NCBI GenBank assembly: GCA_907164885.2
Contig: OU015495.1
Coordinates: 4,167,308-4,231,307 of the forward strand
Direction: 5' to 3'
Length of the DNA: 64,000 nt
Origin: Dolomedes plantarius
Lineage: Eukaryota > Arthropoda > Arachnida > Araneae > Dolomedidae
Below are positions 36,343 through 48,784 of this stretch, one piece after another. The position numbers and the translations under genes are program-made. Position 1 is the first letter of the stretch. The number at the start of each line of letters is the position of its first letter. The notes below the pieces were generated by a model that saw only the letters and a program-made list of their open reading frames with translations, ran no database searches and was not told the origin of the DNA.

Positions 36343-38153
36343 TGTTGTTTCATCCACAATTTTGGGGAGGGGGGGGGGAAATTAAGATAAAATGTTGATA
36401 CGAGTTACAAGTAAAAAATTGAAATTATAAAGTTATGATTGTTAATGAGTAAATAAAATAATAACATTGGAACTGATGAAGTAATATTGTGAAAGTAAAC
36501 TAGAAGATGATTTGTATTGAATTTATTGGATGTTAATAATTATGTATTTTTGAATTGAAATTTAATAACTTATGAAAGAACTTTGGCTAAACCTAAATTA
36601 TTTTGAAAATTTTGTTACCATCTTTGCAATGTTTTGTTACATTAATGTGTGGAGCTGTATCTACATTTTCCCGAATATGACCAAATTGCCTATCCCAGAG
36701 ATCCATCTCTTAATTGATTTTATATGTTGGGTGCCTAACACCCTCTTGACTCCACTTATGTGGTTAAACGTTGTGTACTGATCTCTTTTGAGCCTTTCCC
36801 AACCTAGAGTTTCAGTGTCGTGCACTATACGCACCAATTTCACTTTGAATTTTGTTTAGAGTTGTCGGTTGTGGTTAGACGGTGGGAAATTGTTGAACCT
36901 GCTCTCCTCTGACCCAACCATGCACTTGTTCACTCAACTACACAAACACACACAAACAAAAAACATACACCTTGAATTAAACAGAATGTACACAGATGAA
37001 GGAATGGTACACCAGTACCAAAAGTGAATTGTTTTACATAATGAATCTATCATTGTGAAATATTAAGGTGAATGAAGTGTAAATTATAAAATGTTTGATA
37101 ACTTTGAATTGTGATAAATTTGAATCAGATTTTTGTGTTATGGAAAAATTTTGAAGTGTAAATAATATGTAGAGAATTTTGAATTTCATGTGTATTTCAT
37201 ATGTTTGTATTTCATAAGTAAGTCGAAGGTATAACAGAGCTATAAAAAGATAAACTGTATTGTAATTGATGTCAAATACATTTGTGTCGTTCGGCAAGTA
37301 CAAGATACGAGAAAAAATAATCCCATGGGAAATTGATCAATATTTATATTTTTTTTTCAATTATTAATATGTTGTGTCTCTGAGTATTTTACAGGGTCAA
37401 CCATGTCAAGGAGGCCTCCAAACAAGCCGGTCGACCGCATTTAGTTTTGTCTTTCATATATTTAAATATTTTTTCATGTACCTCCATTTTCACATTACCA
37501 TAATCTGTGTAAATAAAGTCATACTTGTAGAATTTTAAAACTGGAACTGTTATAAAATTATAAGATGAGTGGACAGCATACAAGACTGTTGATTACATTA
37601 CCACTCAACGAGGCTGATGAAAGTATTCAAGCCTGGACTTTAGATTGTAAAATGCTACTAACATTCCACGTTAATGGGTAATAGTTATTTTGTGATTTTC
37701 AATTAATTTGTTCCTAGGTGAGTTTTTGAAGTGACATTGTTTTTCAGGTGATGTCCTATTGAGATTATATATTGGTATAATTAAATTGATATTTTGAATT
37801 TATAGTGATATATTTTGAGATAATGCTGTAATATTTTCCTTTTGCCTTAAGTCATCAGTGATATAAAATTGTACAACTCAAGAAATTTTTGTGTAACTTG
37901 AAAAATTGTAAACTGTGTATTTTTAAACCACTGCTCCAAGTCTTACAGAACAGAAGAATCAATCCAGGGGTTGTTAAGGGAACGGTTGATTTGTAATTAA
38001 GGGGGTTTTCACTGGAACCTGTTGTGTAGAGAGACGTCCCTACTCAGCATGTTTTCCAGTCTACTGATGTAATGTTTTTTTTATCGTAGGGGTTGTTGCC
38101 ACAGGGAATTAGCTACTCCTTGTGTGCACGCCTTCAAGGGGAGGGGGGAAAGT

Positions 38154-38622
38154 TGTCGGACTTAAGCGGGAACGAAATAATTATTCTAAATTTAAAGGGG
38201 GCTTAGTAATTAATTTATTGTCGCGGCGTAATTCGCCACTATTCTCATATCTTGGTTCGAAATACATCGAGAGATATCGGGGAATTCCCTTTGGATTGAT
38301 TGACATCTGTGGCCACGCCTATGGTCCAACTCCGGTGTATGCGTCACAGACCATGTAGGCATGCGCGGTGGCTTTGGATGGAGAAAAACAATAGCGTGTA
38401 ATCAGACGGCGGGATTTAATTCATTGCTAGTGGACGCGTGTCAGCTGGGTCCCTAATTTGAAAATGGCGAGAGCTCAAATATGCGCTACTTGGATCAGTG
38501 GTTGCTGGAAAATGAAATAAATTGGAAAAGCTTGAACTATGTTTATTAATTGGATTTAGACTACTTACCACTCGCCACCAGTATTAACATGATGACTGCT
38601 AATGCAAACCACACGCCTGTCA
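38154..38622 (+). repeat. array LTR 6 (terminal)
   Basis: A complete LTR with no internal region after it. It ends CACACGCCTGTCA and switches at once to (TA)n. This defines the 3' LTR border independently of the tRNA-like leader. Confidence 0.8.
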
Positions 38623-38626
38623 TATA

Positions 38627-40398
38627 TATATATCTTGTATGAAGAAATTTGCGCAAAGTTACCAACTGCATGAAAGAATCAAAAAGATAACACTTGCACA
38701 ATTCTATGTAAAAGAGAAAATTTTCACACGATCATCAAACTTTTTTCCCCAAAACGGCTATTTCTCAGAAGTTCTGAAACGTCATTAGATATTTTCCCCG
38801 TTTTTTATACTTTAAAAGTGCTACTGTTATCTCATTCAATGATTTGCTTTTCTGCTTGTTACAAGTTTGCCAAAAGATCCAATAAAACACATAATGCAGC
38901 AATGGCCATGGCGATGTTTAACAGATGGAGATAAAATAATGAATTTAATCAATAGCACATTGGAACGCTCTTGAAATCTCGAAACCGAGTATTTTGTATT
39001 TTTGAAAATTATGTTTTCGAACGCAGAAAAAAAAAATCCAGAAATCATTAAATACACTAACGTCTGTAGTATATTTGCTTTCCTCCATCTGATAAACAGT
39101 CTTAAACTGTCCTCAAATTCATTTGTCAGATTGAAAGATAATACAGTAAAAAAAATCGTGATTTCTGAAATATAGAAATAAATTATAATAAATTATATTA
39201 TTTGTGAAACTTTGAACGCATAACAGTACTTCTTTATTCTCTAAATATCATATTTTCTGCTATTGTTCTTTCCAACAATACTCTGTATCCTGCACCTGAA
39301 GATGTACCTATTAAGGAGATAGAATCCTCCCAATACATGCTTGAAACAAAATTATGCCTTAAATGTCACATTTAAATATTTCCCTCTTAATGGCACGAGT
39401 TAATAAGGGGGGGGGGGGTGAGTCAACACAAATCCCTAACTCCCTGTATAGATATTTCGGTAACCTGCAGGAAGGTAACAGTGAAACCAAGGGTTTCATT
39501 TACATAGTAAGAATTATTTGATAATTCCCGGTTGCTATCTCATAATGATTGTCATTATTCAACGCTCGGAGTATCAAGGAATAGTAAAGCCTTAGTGTTC
39601 CTTATAATTAAGGCTAAGAGAACGTATGCACAGTAAGCTAAGACAGGCAAATGCCTTGTCTTAATTGTGTATTATGGTTGAAATGCTGCCCAAGGTAGCG
39701 ACAATATTTTTACCTGTGCAGAAAGGTTTGTTGAAAAGACATTTAAGACACTGAGAGTTCATGAAGTACCGATAATGAAAATTGATACTGAACATCAATT
39801 TAGATGCGGTTTCGCATCTTGGAATAAACATTTTGGAAATTCAGATACTTAGTTGTTTAACATTAACGGTATCTTAATGATATAGGAGAAAAATATTCGC
39901 TTCACATCCCAAAAGTTCTACAACGATCGACCTCAATTAATCAGAGAGAAACATTTGAAACTATTTAGATAACTGCAATTTCAACTCTTAGCTGTTGAGC
40001 AACAATATAAAGAAAAATAAATGTTAACCGAGGCTCGATATTAGAAAAGAAAATGAGTAGAATTTCAGAAATAAATGAAGTGCTAGATAAACCAGGCAAG
40101 GGGCGAAGGAAAAAGTCCAGAGCTTACCACTCCGATAAAATAATCCTCCATTCAGATTTCAACTAGGCCTAACCGCTCAGTAAGTCGGAGTATTACTAGA
40201 ATAGCGAATAAGTCTCTCTGGGAACAGCCGCTATTCAAGCCATTATAAAATTCATTAATGATCCCATCCGGGCTTAATACTATCTAAGAATCATTTACTT
40301 TGTAATATATAGCCTTTAGTATTTTCAAGAGTGATACGTTGCCAAATATCCTTCAAAGGAACTTTTATGGCGCCCATTAAAATTGCATGGTTTTAGAA
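38627..40398. other. AT-rich sequence, nothing recognised
   Basis: No coding or repeat-end signal; a G10 run lies at about 39407-39418. Confidence 0.5.
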
Positions 40399-41417
40399 TA
40401 CCGTAAGATACATTGTGATGATACTTTTAGATACTTTGTGACAGATTTTAAGTTTTTACTGTGCTAGCCGGTCAGTTTTAAAAGCAGCCCAAAACGAACA
40501 GTTGCAAAACGTTGGTACAATCCTTTCCTTACTTAGTAATGTATTGCGCTAACCCGGATCTTAAATAACCATTGAGACATTAAAATTCAAATCACACACA
40601 AAGTTGCCCGCGGAGTGGGGCTACTTTGTGACATCTGTGTTTTCGACTTGAAATTCCAAGAGGAAAAATTACTTGAAAAATTTAAACAATAAAACGTTTA
40701 TCAAAAGCTTAATACACAATTATATATATATACTATATATATATATATATATATTTCAAATATTGGATAGCTTTTTCTATATCTTTGACATCAAAGAGAC
40801 CTCGAGTGCTGGGGCAGCCATTAGTTCTTTTAGAAAATGAGGAAATTCCTCTTTCGGCATATTCTACTCCTTCGGGTAATTTTTTTCCAAATAGTCAATG
40901 CTTCTTTCTCTCCAGTGGTATTTTAGAGGACGGAGGAAAGGCAACATCGAGCGGCTGGAGGAGTTGGATCGACTTTGTTGGTTATTTTGTGCCAGTGTCA
41001 ATGAGTCACAAAGTAACCCCCGTCACCTTTCGATATTTCGGTAATGTTCTCATAACTCTCGGAAATATCACTACATAAAAGTTATATTGCTCGAAATCTA
41101 AACAACATAGTGACAATAAAAAATAATGAACTGTGGTAGTTGGTTGTATAATGTGTTAGCCTTCAGCACACAAAGCTTCCAAGTTTGTTTGAGTCAACAG
41201 CTTGACAACAGATGAGAACAATACACTGGCCAGCGAAAACAAATGGCACGCAGAATCTTCGGATATAGCCACGAGGTGTCTCTGTGTGTCAGACAAGATG
41301 TTGCGCTGTTCTTTGCCTACCCGGTATCACGGGTGTGGAGCAAGATCCGAAATACGAAAAATTACTATGTGTCACAAAGTAGCCCCTGCAGTCACAAAGT
41401 AAACCCCATCTTACTGT
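40399..41417 (-). mobile_element. deleted pogo-like transposon
   Basis: TA at 40399-40400 and TA at 41416-41417 flank a 1.0-kb element. Its ends are CCGTAAGAT (left) and, reverse complemented, CAGTAAGATGGGG (right). A TACTTTGTGAC motif recurs five times in mirrored orientation: near 40433, 40621, and on the minus strand near 41004, 41371 and 41390. Three of these are preceded by GGGGY. This looks like subterminal transposase binding sites. Internally only a C-terminal transposase piece remains. Confidence 0.55.
40760..41000 (-). pseudogene. pogo/DDE_1 transposase C-terminal fragment
   Basis: Minus-strand frames contain FLRPLKYHWRE (about 40940-40908), then ALTIWKKNYPKE, then MPKEEFPHFLKEL (about 40860-40822). 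I recognise this as the segment just after the last catalytic Asp in pogo/jerky-type DDE_1 transposases, where a 'PLK..W+..L..W' block is followed by 'LPK..FP.LLK.L'. No catalytic residue is retained. Frameshifts and a stop (near 40866) break it. Confidence 0.5.
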
Positions 41418-42724
41418 AACATTCTTTTTAGTTTGCATTATTCGTTCGTCCATCTTTTAAAAGGATCGTGTTTTGTCGATTTTTGACATTTCTATTGAAA
41501 TATTCCTGGATATAACAACACTCGAATCCAATCTCTGTCAAGTTGTAAGTCAGGCACCGCAACAAAATGCAGAAATGAAAACAAAACTTCCCATTACCTT
41601 AGACCTGTGTATTTTCTTCCGTCGATTTCATGTGCGCTGGTTCAAGACAAAAGTGAATAGATTGGTAATTGGATGGTAATCAAATCGATACGACTTTATT
41701 TTCAACAATCCGAAGCGAATACGAAGTTAGGCTAACAGACGCACGGTAGGTCAGTGCCATTCGAACGACAATCAAAGACTGACTGCCAGTAGCGCTCCTC
41801 GCTAGAGGGCGCTGCAGACAACAATTTACATTTCACATAGGATGTTGCCTTAATACGAATAGACTTCTTCTCAATTTATAAATATTTATAAAGAAGATAC
41901 ATACCTTACAAGAAACAGCATGCCTTAAAAATTATCCGATGAAATATTTTCTTTTGAGTGCTAAAAGGAAATTTAATTTCATAAAACTCCAAAAACATTC
42001 CTTTGTTTCTGTGGGGGAAAAATTTTTCTTTGGAAACCCCCCCAAAAAATTGATTTATTTCAACATGAAAAGCAAATCAGTAGCGGCAGTTTTCAGCGAT
42101 GTAGCATGATTATTGAAGTTTTTAGATATTGGTAATGAAAAATACACAAATAAAAAGTCTATGTAGTTTAATAAAGTTTTTTAAGCTTATTTACGTTCTT
42201 CGTAAGGTATAGAGTTTTAGGAGGGAAAAAAGGGATAGGAAAAATTTATTGAAAGGTACAATTAAAATATATATCGCTGACCTGAAAATGGATATAAAAA
42301 GTAGTTTTGTGTTCTAAGCCTCCTTTTGAAGTTTGTACGAGGGTTTTGTACTTAATCAAATCTCAGGAAATATAAAGAAAACAAATTATTGATTATCGTA
42401 AGATTTCGATCCTGCAAAACTAGAAACAAACAGAATAAAAATATGATTTAAGAGCAATGTGCAAAACTAACTTCCAACGGGACGTTTCAGCTTGTTTATG
42501 ATTGTTGTCACTGTAAAGAATATTGATTAGTCTGGAAGCATCATAGAATGAAATATATAATATATATATATAAATAAGTATAGTTGATAACTCATGATAT
42601 GTTTCCTATAAAAGAAATAAAATACAACGTGCCTTTAAATATAACTCTGCCTAGGGTAGACGTAATTTAACTATAATCAGGTATCAAAAAATTTTTCTGA
42701 GTCATTAAATTTACTTGTGTTTGT
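41418..42724. other. AT-rich sequence, nothing recognised
   Basis: No supported gene; a short (TA)n lies at about 42558-42570. Confidence 0.5.
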
Positions 42725-44160
42725 CATCTGCCCATTTACATAGTTATTAGATACGACACATGGGCATGTACTAACAGGCAATATGGTATTGTGGAGAGTG
42801 ATGCACTGCGAGATTTGATGAATTTAGGAACTAAGTTTAGAATACCATGTACTAATATAATAAGAAAATCATTAGTTTCTAAATGCTGATTTAGAATAAA
42901 TTTATTTACAAAATAGCAATTAATTATTCTGTACCTACTGAGAGCTTTCAACCCTTGGAAAATTAATTTACTAAAACTAGTACACGCTAAATTACCCAAT
43001 AATAGTAATAACATTAATAATCCTTATAACACTTTAAAGCTGCTATTACAAAATTACAAGATGACTTTATAGTCACTTATGTAGATAAAGCAGCCAACAA
43101 CTATGCTATAATTTGTAAAAATATTTTGCCATATGTTTAAAAAACAGTTAGAAAATAGTGATCTTTTTTCAGCCATTAAATGAAACTACTAATATTATTA
43201 TTAAGAAAATCATAGCTAAATATAAACTGCTAGGTATTTTCATCTAACATTTATCATTTTCCTTATATAACTTTATTGCCAAAATTTCATAAAACACCTA
43301 TTGCTTTTAGAGCAGTAACCTGTGGTCATAATACTTATGCTACAAAAGCAAGTAAATTATTATTAAAATACCTTAAATTAATCTATAAAAATATAACATC
43401 AGGTGTTTTGTGGTATAATTGATAATAGCTATAGTCTAATTAGAAACTACAAACATTAGATAACTGTAAATATATTGTAACTTATGATTTAAAGATCTAT
43501 TAATATATGATATAATTGATTTAAATAGAATAATCATAATGTTAGTACAAAATAATATTCAATACTTAAACAACGCAATAAACTAACTCGTTTCAATAGG
43601 CTCCTGAATTAGTAACTAAACATAATTACATAGTTCATAATAATAATATATACTTACAGTCCAAGGTGTACCACAAAGGTGGAATGCTTCAAGTCTGCTA
43701 GCTAATTATACTTATATTATTTTGACATTAATAATATAGAAAATAGCAATTACAATATATTTAGATATATAGATGATATATAGTAATAAATCAAAGTAAT
43801 AACCCTATAGACTTTAAATTTTTACCCTCCTAATTTGGAACTAATTAAAAGTAGCCATGTAATATTAAGGTAAACTTTCTAGATATCAATATAAATAAGT
43901 ACTAACAATAAATTAACTTATACTTATATGACAAAAGATCTGAATATAATTTTAATATTGTTAAATTTCAAAATTATCTAACCGTTTACATAAATCTGTT
44001 TTTAATAAACATTATTGTAAATCAGTTAGTTCGTATAAATAGGCTATGTTCTAAAGACAATAGGATTAAGCATATTATAGACTTGAAAGCTGTGCTAACT
44101 AGTAATAATTACCCAGTTAGTCTATCCAAAACATAATTGGTTGTTTTTGTTTTAATGATA
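42725..44160 (+). pseudogene. Penelope-like reverse transcriptase relic
   Basis: A very AT-rich plus-strand region with no long frame but ordered motif remnants. HGHVLTG lies near 42759, LRDLMNLGTKFRIPC near 42810-42850 and FIVTYVDKAANNYAIIC near 43065-43115. PKFHKTPIAFRAVTCG lies near 43280-43325, KYIVTYD near 43470 and GVPQGGNAS-like near 43665-43690. The catalytic FRYIDDI is near 43760-43780, and FLDINI with YMTKDLN near 43878-43940. The 'VDKAANN...PKxHK...FR..C...RYIDDI...FLD' order is what I know from Penelope-like and related RTs. A GIY-YIG endonuclease was not found. The base composition is more extreme than that of its neighbours. Confidence 0.55.
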
Positions 44161-44695
44161 GTTTGTTCTGTTGCATTAATAAGTTAAACATAAATAGGTT
44201 AAAATAAAATAATAACTACTAAAAAACAAAATAAAACATAAGAATAATAAAAAATGAATTAACTAATAGTAGTAACAATAATAAAACTAAATAAATAAGG
44301 GAATAATAGTCTTAAAATAGTTAACCTATAAGTCTGTAACTAAGTATCCACTACCTCAATGGTTGCAAGTTATGACGTCAGTCATTCTTGCGGTTACAAG
44401 TCTAACTTCCACTCTGACTAGCGCCAGGCTTGGTGTTCTTTGGTTAAGTACTTTAATACAAATTCATTTATTATTCAATTCTTCTGTTAATAATGGATTG
44501 TACGGTGTCTGAGTGTGTTTATTTAATAGATCATACTCATCAGAAACAATCCATTGGTTTTTAGACAGTAATTGACACCGCTGATGAAGAAATGCTGTCA
44601 AAAACCGTATTCATCCTTATCTTTACATGTTGGATGTTCCTGGCTTCATGTAGCTTTAGAGCTATTACTGGTTTTCTCTTTCATCTATTCTTATT
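44161..44695. other. unassigned, possibly element 3' sequence
   Basis: No gene. The phrase GCTGATGAAGAAATGCTGTC near 44570 resembles end sequences of retroelements but forms no supported ribozyme. Confidence 0.4.
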
Positions 44696-44723
44696 TATAT
44701 ATATATATATATATATTATATAG

Positions 44724-44755
<32 letters not shown>

Positions 44756-44781
44756 TATACTATATATATAATATATATATA
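44696..44781. repeat. (TA)n microsatellite
   Basis: Interrupted TA tract, directly upstream of a LINE fragment. Confidence 0.9.
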
Positions 44782-44782
44782 G

Positions 44783-46430
44783 CTTAGAATCCTGAGATCT
44801 TGAGCATGAACATATAGAGAACCTGGTGTAAAGAGCAGGAGGAGACTTAACATCCTGAATATGTCTCTGGGAGAGATTGGGGTGTCTGATGCCAATATCC
44901 TGAGGACAACCTATATATCTCTAATTAGGCCCGACTTAGAATACGTTTTCAAATTTACTTCTGTGCGTCATCTCTAGCATTTTAAAATTAGAAAAGAGTA
45001 CAATTGAGTGCTGCTCGATTTATCACTGCATGCGAATTAGTTGTCCTGCTGACTGTTCTTTATGAGAGTGATCTGCAGCCTCTGAGTTTGAGAAGAAGTG
45101 CAGGGCTTGTAAAATATTTCAACAAACCTTTACAGTTTTTATGATCATAATCGACATCTTCATTCCTCAGAAATTGGTCAAACAATCAAAGACTAAGGAA
45201 AAATAGTCCTTTTCTCAGATGGAGTTAATGGCTTATTGGACCAAAATGTTGAAAGGCACTCCTTGAGGCCAATTGTCACCCTTTGGAGGGACTGCCTAGA
45301 GTTCATTTCCAAACAGAACTCTCGTCCCTCACAAGCAAAAAATATGACTTACCAGAATACTGCATCAGCTTGCTCTTGAAATTATAAATCTTATCCCTCA
45401 TACTGCTATTCAGATTTATAAAGATGGCAGTAAAGATGAACACAATGCCTGCGGCAGTGGTATTTTTATCAAGACCCTACTAACTCAAAACATTACAAGT
45501 TTAGGAATCCAGATCACTGCTCAGTTTCAGATCTGAACTTATTGCCATTGAAGAGGGGATTGAAAACTATTAAAAATGAAACCTCTCACCGCGATATTTG
45601 GATCCTAACTGACAGCCGCAGTGCCATTCAGCACTTGAGCAGCTGGACAAGAGTTGGGGATAAAACTTCACTGTCGATACTGGGAGTCCTCAAAGACCTT
45701 TCTAAACAACAAAGGTATACTTACAATGCGGGTGTCGTCTCATATAGGACTTTTTGGAAACGAGACTGCTGATATTCTTGTTAAGGATGGAGCCTCACTT
45801 CCTATTTCTTCGCGAGATACTTTAACTTACCTTGAAATTTACTCAAGAAGAAAACTTATTAATCAGCAATTATGGAAGACCCCTCCGACACACCACTGGT
45901 ACGACCGAAAATCTCCTGGTGGTGCCCTTACTGTCAAGGGCGACAGAAGGATGTAGACCACCATTATCAGATTTGCTAGTGGACACCTAAAGTGTCTTGT
46001 TTACAATCAGGACAAAAATCTTTCCCTTTTTGCTCTAAATGCAATAGTGCTGAAGCCGCTCCTGGCCATATTCTAAACTGCCTGGGGCTTGCCAAGGAGG
46101 ATATTTATAGAGACCCTCTGCTTGTTAATGATTTCATAGTAACTTTTGGCCTCTTGGGACCTGGTCTAGCCTACGGCTAGATCGGGTGGAATAAGACCAC
46201 ACACACATAGGGCCTGTTCACATAGGAGTCCGTTGCGTTGCGTTAAGGAAAAGATGACGTTGAGGACGAAAATAAACCAATCATAGGCGTTAAAAAATTT
46301 CATTGCTAATCGTTTGGAGGCATATGATTGGTTTATTTTCGTCTCAACGTCATCTTTTCCTTAACGCAACGCAACGGACTCCTATGTGAACAGGCCCTTA
46401 AATAAAGGTTTTTTAAAAATTTCTTTCCTG
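44783..46430 (+). pseudogene. Jockey-like LINE ORF2 3' end (RT thumb, RNase H, zinc finger)
   Basis: A 5'-truncated non-LTR retrotransposon. From about 44835 the frames read RLNILNMSLGEIGVSDANIL and TTYISLIRPDLEY (RT thumb), then SAARFIT and SPFSQMELMGLL. The RNase H domain runs about 45415-45830, with a YKDGSKDEHNACGSGIF start, an ELIAIEEGI block, ILTDSRSAIQHL and SSHIGLFGNETAD. Its Asp, Glu, Asp, Asp set appears present across shifted frames. A C-terminal CSKCNSAEAAPGHILNC finger (about 46036-46085) and a stop at 46180 follow. The tail ends AATAAAGGTTTTTT near 46420, interrupted by a MITE. At least four frameshifts and stops are present. Confidence 0.8.
46210..46397. mobile_element. palindromic MITE inside LINE tail
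   Basis: A 188-bp near-perfect foldback. It starts GGGCCTGTTCACATAGGAGT and ends with its reverse complement. Arms of about 75 bp (through GTTGCGTTGCGTTAAGG and GACGTTGAG to AAACCAATCATA) enclose a short loop. It splits the LINE 3' tail between CACACACATA and TTAAATAAAGG. The target duplication is not resolved (TA, or an imperfect TTA). The end sequence is shared with the element at 55717-55887. A Harbinger-like origin is possible from end spelling only. Confidence 0.8.
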
Positions 46431-47784
46431 TGCTTCTAACTTTCATCTGGCGTATTTCCTGTATTGTAATTTGCCCTGTAAGTTTTTATATCACGACTAT
46501 AAATAAAAAAAACTCTGGTGAAAATAAAAAACCAGATTATTTTTACTTCAAAATTTTAAGTGGCTCTCTATGTCAAATTCTCTGGTTCTAACGGTTCCCT
46601 GATTTTAAACAAAGATGCGGGTGTTTTTTCTCCTTCACGAAACACTGATTTTAAAAAGATTTTGACTTAAAATTAAAAACTCTTTTAAAAAGCGCATGTA
46701 ATCTCATTCTGAAGACAATAAAACCAGCTTAAAGGAAACTCGATGAGGTGTGTCAAATTATTATTCGCACGAGAATTGGTTAATTGCAGACAATGGCGGG
46801 AGACGCCTGCTACTCAGCTTGAATAGAATGAAAATCAAATCAGATGTTTTCCATCGCGCAAGTCCTAGACGATCGACTTTTCAATTACAGAATGATTACA
46901 GGATTTACTTTTATGACGTATATAATGTTCTAAAAATATTTCACATTACTGTGACACTTTAAAAATATGTTACTACCACAATTTCGAGTTCGAAGATGCC
47001 TGTTATCCAAGAGAGATCCATAAAGTCATAAGGCGACGATTACTCGTTACTTATCCGTCGTGATTCATTTATCTTGCAGAAGCTTCCAGTATCGGGAATG
47101 AGGCGGGATAATTACGACAGTTCGCGAGCTCTTATAACTGGCAATTTATGCTTGATTGCTTCGAGATCATTTAGAAACTCCATTAGCTTATCAACTCTTT
47201 AGATTTATCTTTTGATTTTCGAGTCGATAATAAGATTTTTTACTATCCCTTAGTGATACGGAGATAAATGTAATTAGATATATATTTATTCATTTAATGC
47301 TTCTGAGAAAATTATAGCTAGTCTCTTTTCAAATATTCACTGAAGAAGAACCGAGAAATAAAAAGTTATCTTTATAGAAAAACTTGAAAATATCTTTTGC
47401 TTTATGTTGTCTGTTAGGTTAAATATTTAGGCAAATTAGGTAATTCTTAGGTAATTAGGTTCAACTTCATTTCTATTTTATTTCCATGTGGTAAGACTAT
47501 GTTTAAATTTTGATAATTAGTTCTATTTTTGTATCAAATGCGTGTGAGAGAGATATGGCACTATAACAACTTTATAAAATAACTGTTATAACAATTTATC
47601 TTAAAAAACATGAAATTTCTCTAGAATAACATAAAGTATCAATTATTGAGTATCAAGTAAGTGTAGGATACTACAGTATCTTAAAATTTTGCAAATTTAA
47701 CCGAAATTGTATATCACATATACAGGCGAAAATTTTAACATTTCGGAAACATATTGTCAAGGTGACAGTATGTCTACGGCTTTA
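46431..47784. other. AT-rich sequence, nothing recognised
   Basis: No gene or repeat end that I can support. Confidence 0.5.
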
Positions 47785-47984
47785 TATTAGATCTTTTCTG
47801 ATAGCCCGCTATCTCGGGCAATAGAGAGAAAACCTAAGACCATCCGGACAGGTAAATTTGGGGTAAGATGGAATGGTGTGCGTGAAGACAAACCAAGGAG
47901 AGTCCCTGCTAAGCATGAACAGAACGCTAGACGCGATGTCGCCCGGTGGAACAGAGGAACGCAAGAAATCCCGTGCCGTACGCA

Positions 47985-48069
47985 TATTACCATATCTTAC
48001 ATGATTCACGCCATTACATCGTTTGGCGGCTGCTGATTGGTCAATTAAGTTTGCATAGGTAATTGCCAT
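47985..48069 (-). repeat. dispersed repeat, copy A (minus)
   Basis: On the minus strand it reads ACTTAATTGACCAATCAGCA, GCCGCCAAACGATGTAATGG, then CGTGAATCATGTAAGATATG. The plus-strand copy at 48785-48865 shares about 75 bp at high identity in the opposite orientation, after which the two diverge. Unknown family; the embedded ATTGACCAATC contains a CCAAT box. Confidence 0.6.
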
Positions 48070-48213
48070 AATATTTGATCCTAAGCACATTTTAAATGAG
48101 AAAAATGCTAAAATAATTTCTTAGTTGCTTTCATTTCGATAATTGCATAATATTGATCCTAAGCGTATTTAAATGAGATAAAATCTATTTCTTAGTTGCT
48201 TTCATCTTTATAT
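48070..48213. repeat. tandem duplication of ~72 bp
   Basis: Two adjacent diverged copies (about 48070-48146 and 48147-48213) share TTGATCCTAAGC, TTTAAATGAGA and TTTCTTAGTTGCTTTCAT. Confidence 0.6.
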
Positions 48214-48784
48214 ATATTTTTTACGCCATATTTTACAAGGAACGTGAATTTTTTTTAAGTGGCGCCACCTATTAATGTAAAAGTAATTTAAAGTGACAAG
48301 CTATTTGTAAAAGAAATTTTCGCCATTAATGCTTCATATTTCTTTTTTGTGCATGGAAAATTTAAGAAATTACCAATTTCCGTAGTAATTTCACTGTAAA
48401 TTTTAGGCGTAGAATAAAATAGAGTAAATATTACTCAAAATTGAATTTTTTCTTAAATTTAAATGCTGAATTCAAAAGAAGGAAAGATATTTTCTTTTTT
48501 TTTAATTTAAATGTTGAATTCAAAAAAAATGAAAGCTTTATTTATTTTTAAATTTAAATGTTGAATTTTAAAAAAATTTGTTTATTTTTTTTAATTAAAA
48601 TCTTAATTGCAAGATGCAAATTATGCATTTTTTGCTGTTTTGCGCACTTTAGTTTTTTAACCTTACTCTTAAAAAATAAAAATTATAAATACTCTTCTAA
48701 AAATTACCGAAAATAGTGATGGAAGTTTTGATTCTTGAAAAACAGACATGCTTTCATAAGCATCAGCGCACCAAATACACAAAT
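48214..48784. other. poly-purine/pyrimidine AT-rich spacer
   Basis: Several degenerate repeats of a TTTAAATGTTGAATTC-like phrase occur between 48455 and 48565; no gene. Confidence 0.45.

Larger units (their letters stand above)
22142..38622 (+). mobile_element. tandem array of an internally deleted gypsy-type LTR element
   Basis: Five head-to-tail units of 3194-3220 bp (starts at 22142, 25338, 28532, 31752, 34949) are closed by a sixth partial unit (38154-38622). The partial unit is exactly one LTR. I read the structure as LTR-int-LTR-int-LTR-int-LTR-int-LTR-int-LTR. The outer borders coincide with the TG start of the first LTR and the TGTCA end of the last, both against (TA)n, so the array behaves as one complete insertion. 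Each internal region has a tRNA-Ser-complementary leader, an integrase, about 1.8 kb of AT-rich sequence and a terminal polypurine tract. No gag, protease, RT or RNase H is found in any unit. Copies differ mainly by single-base indels and only a few substitutions. Confidence 0.85.

Noticed and set aside
22142..38622. A CRISPR array or classical satellite
   Set aside because: The units are 3.2 kb, contain an integrase and LTR signals, and the setting is a eukaryotic genome.
44565..44600. Second hammerhead-like string GCTGATGAAG...
   Set aside because: The GAAA core and any helix II are missing.
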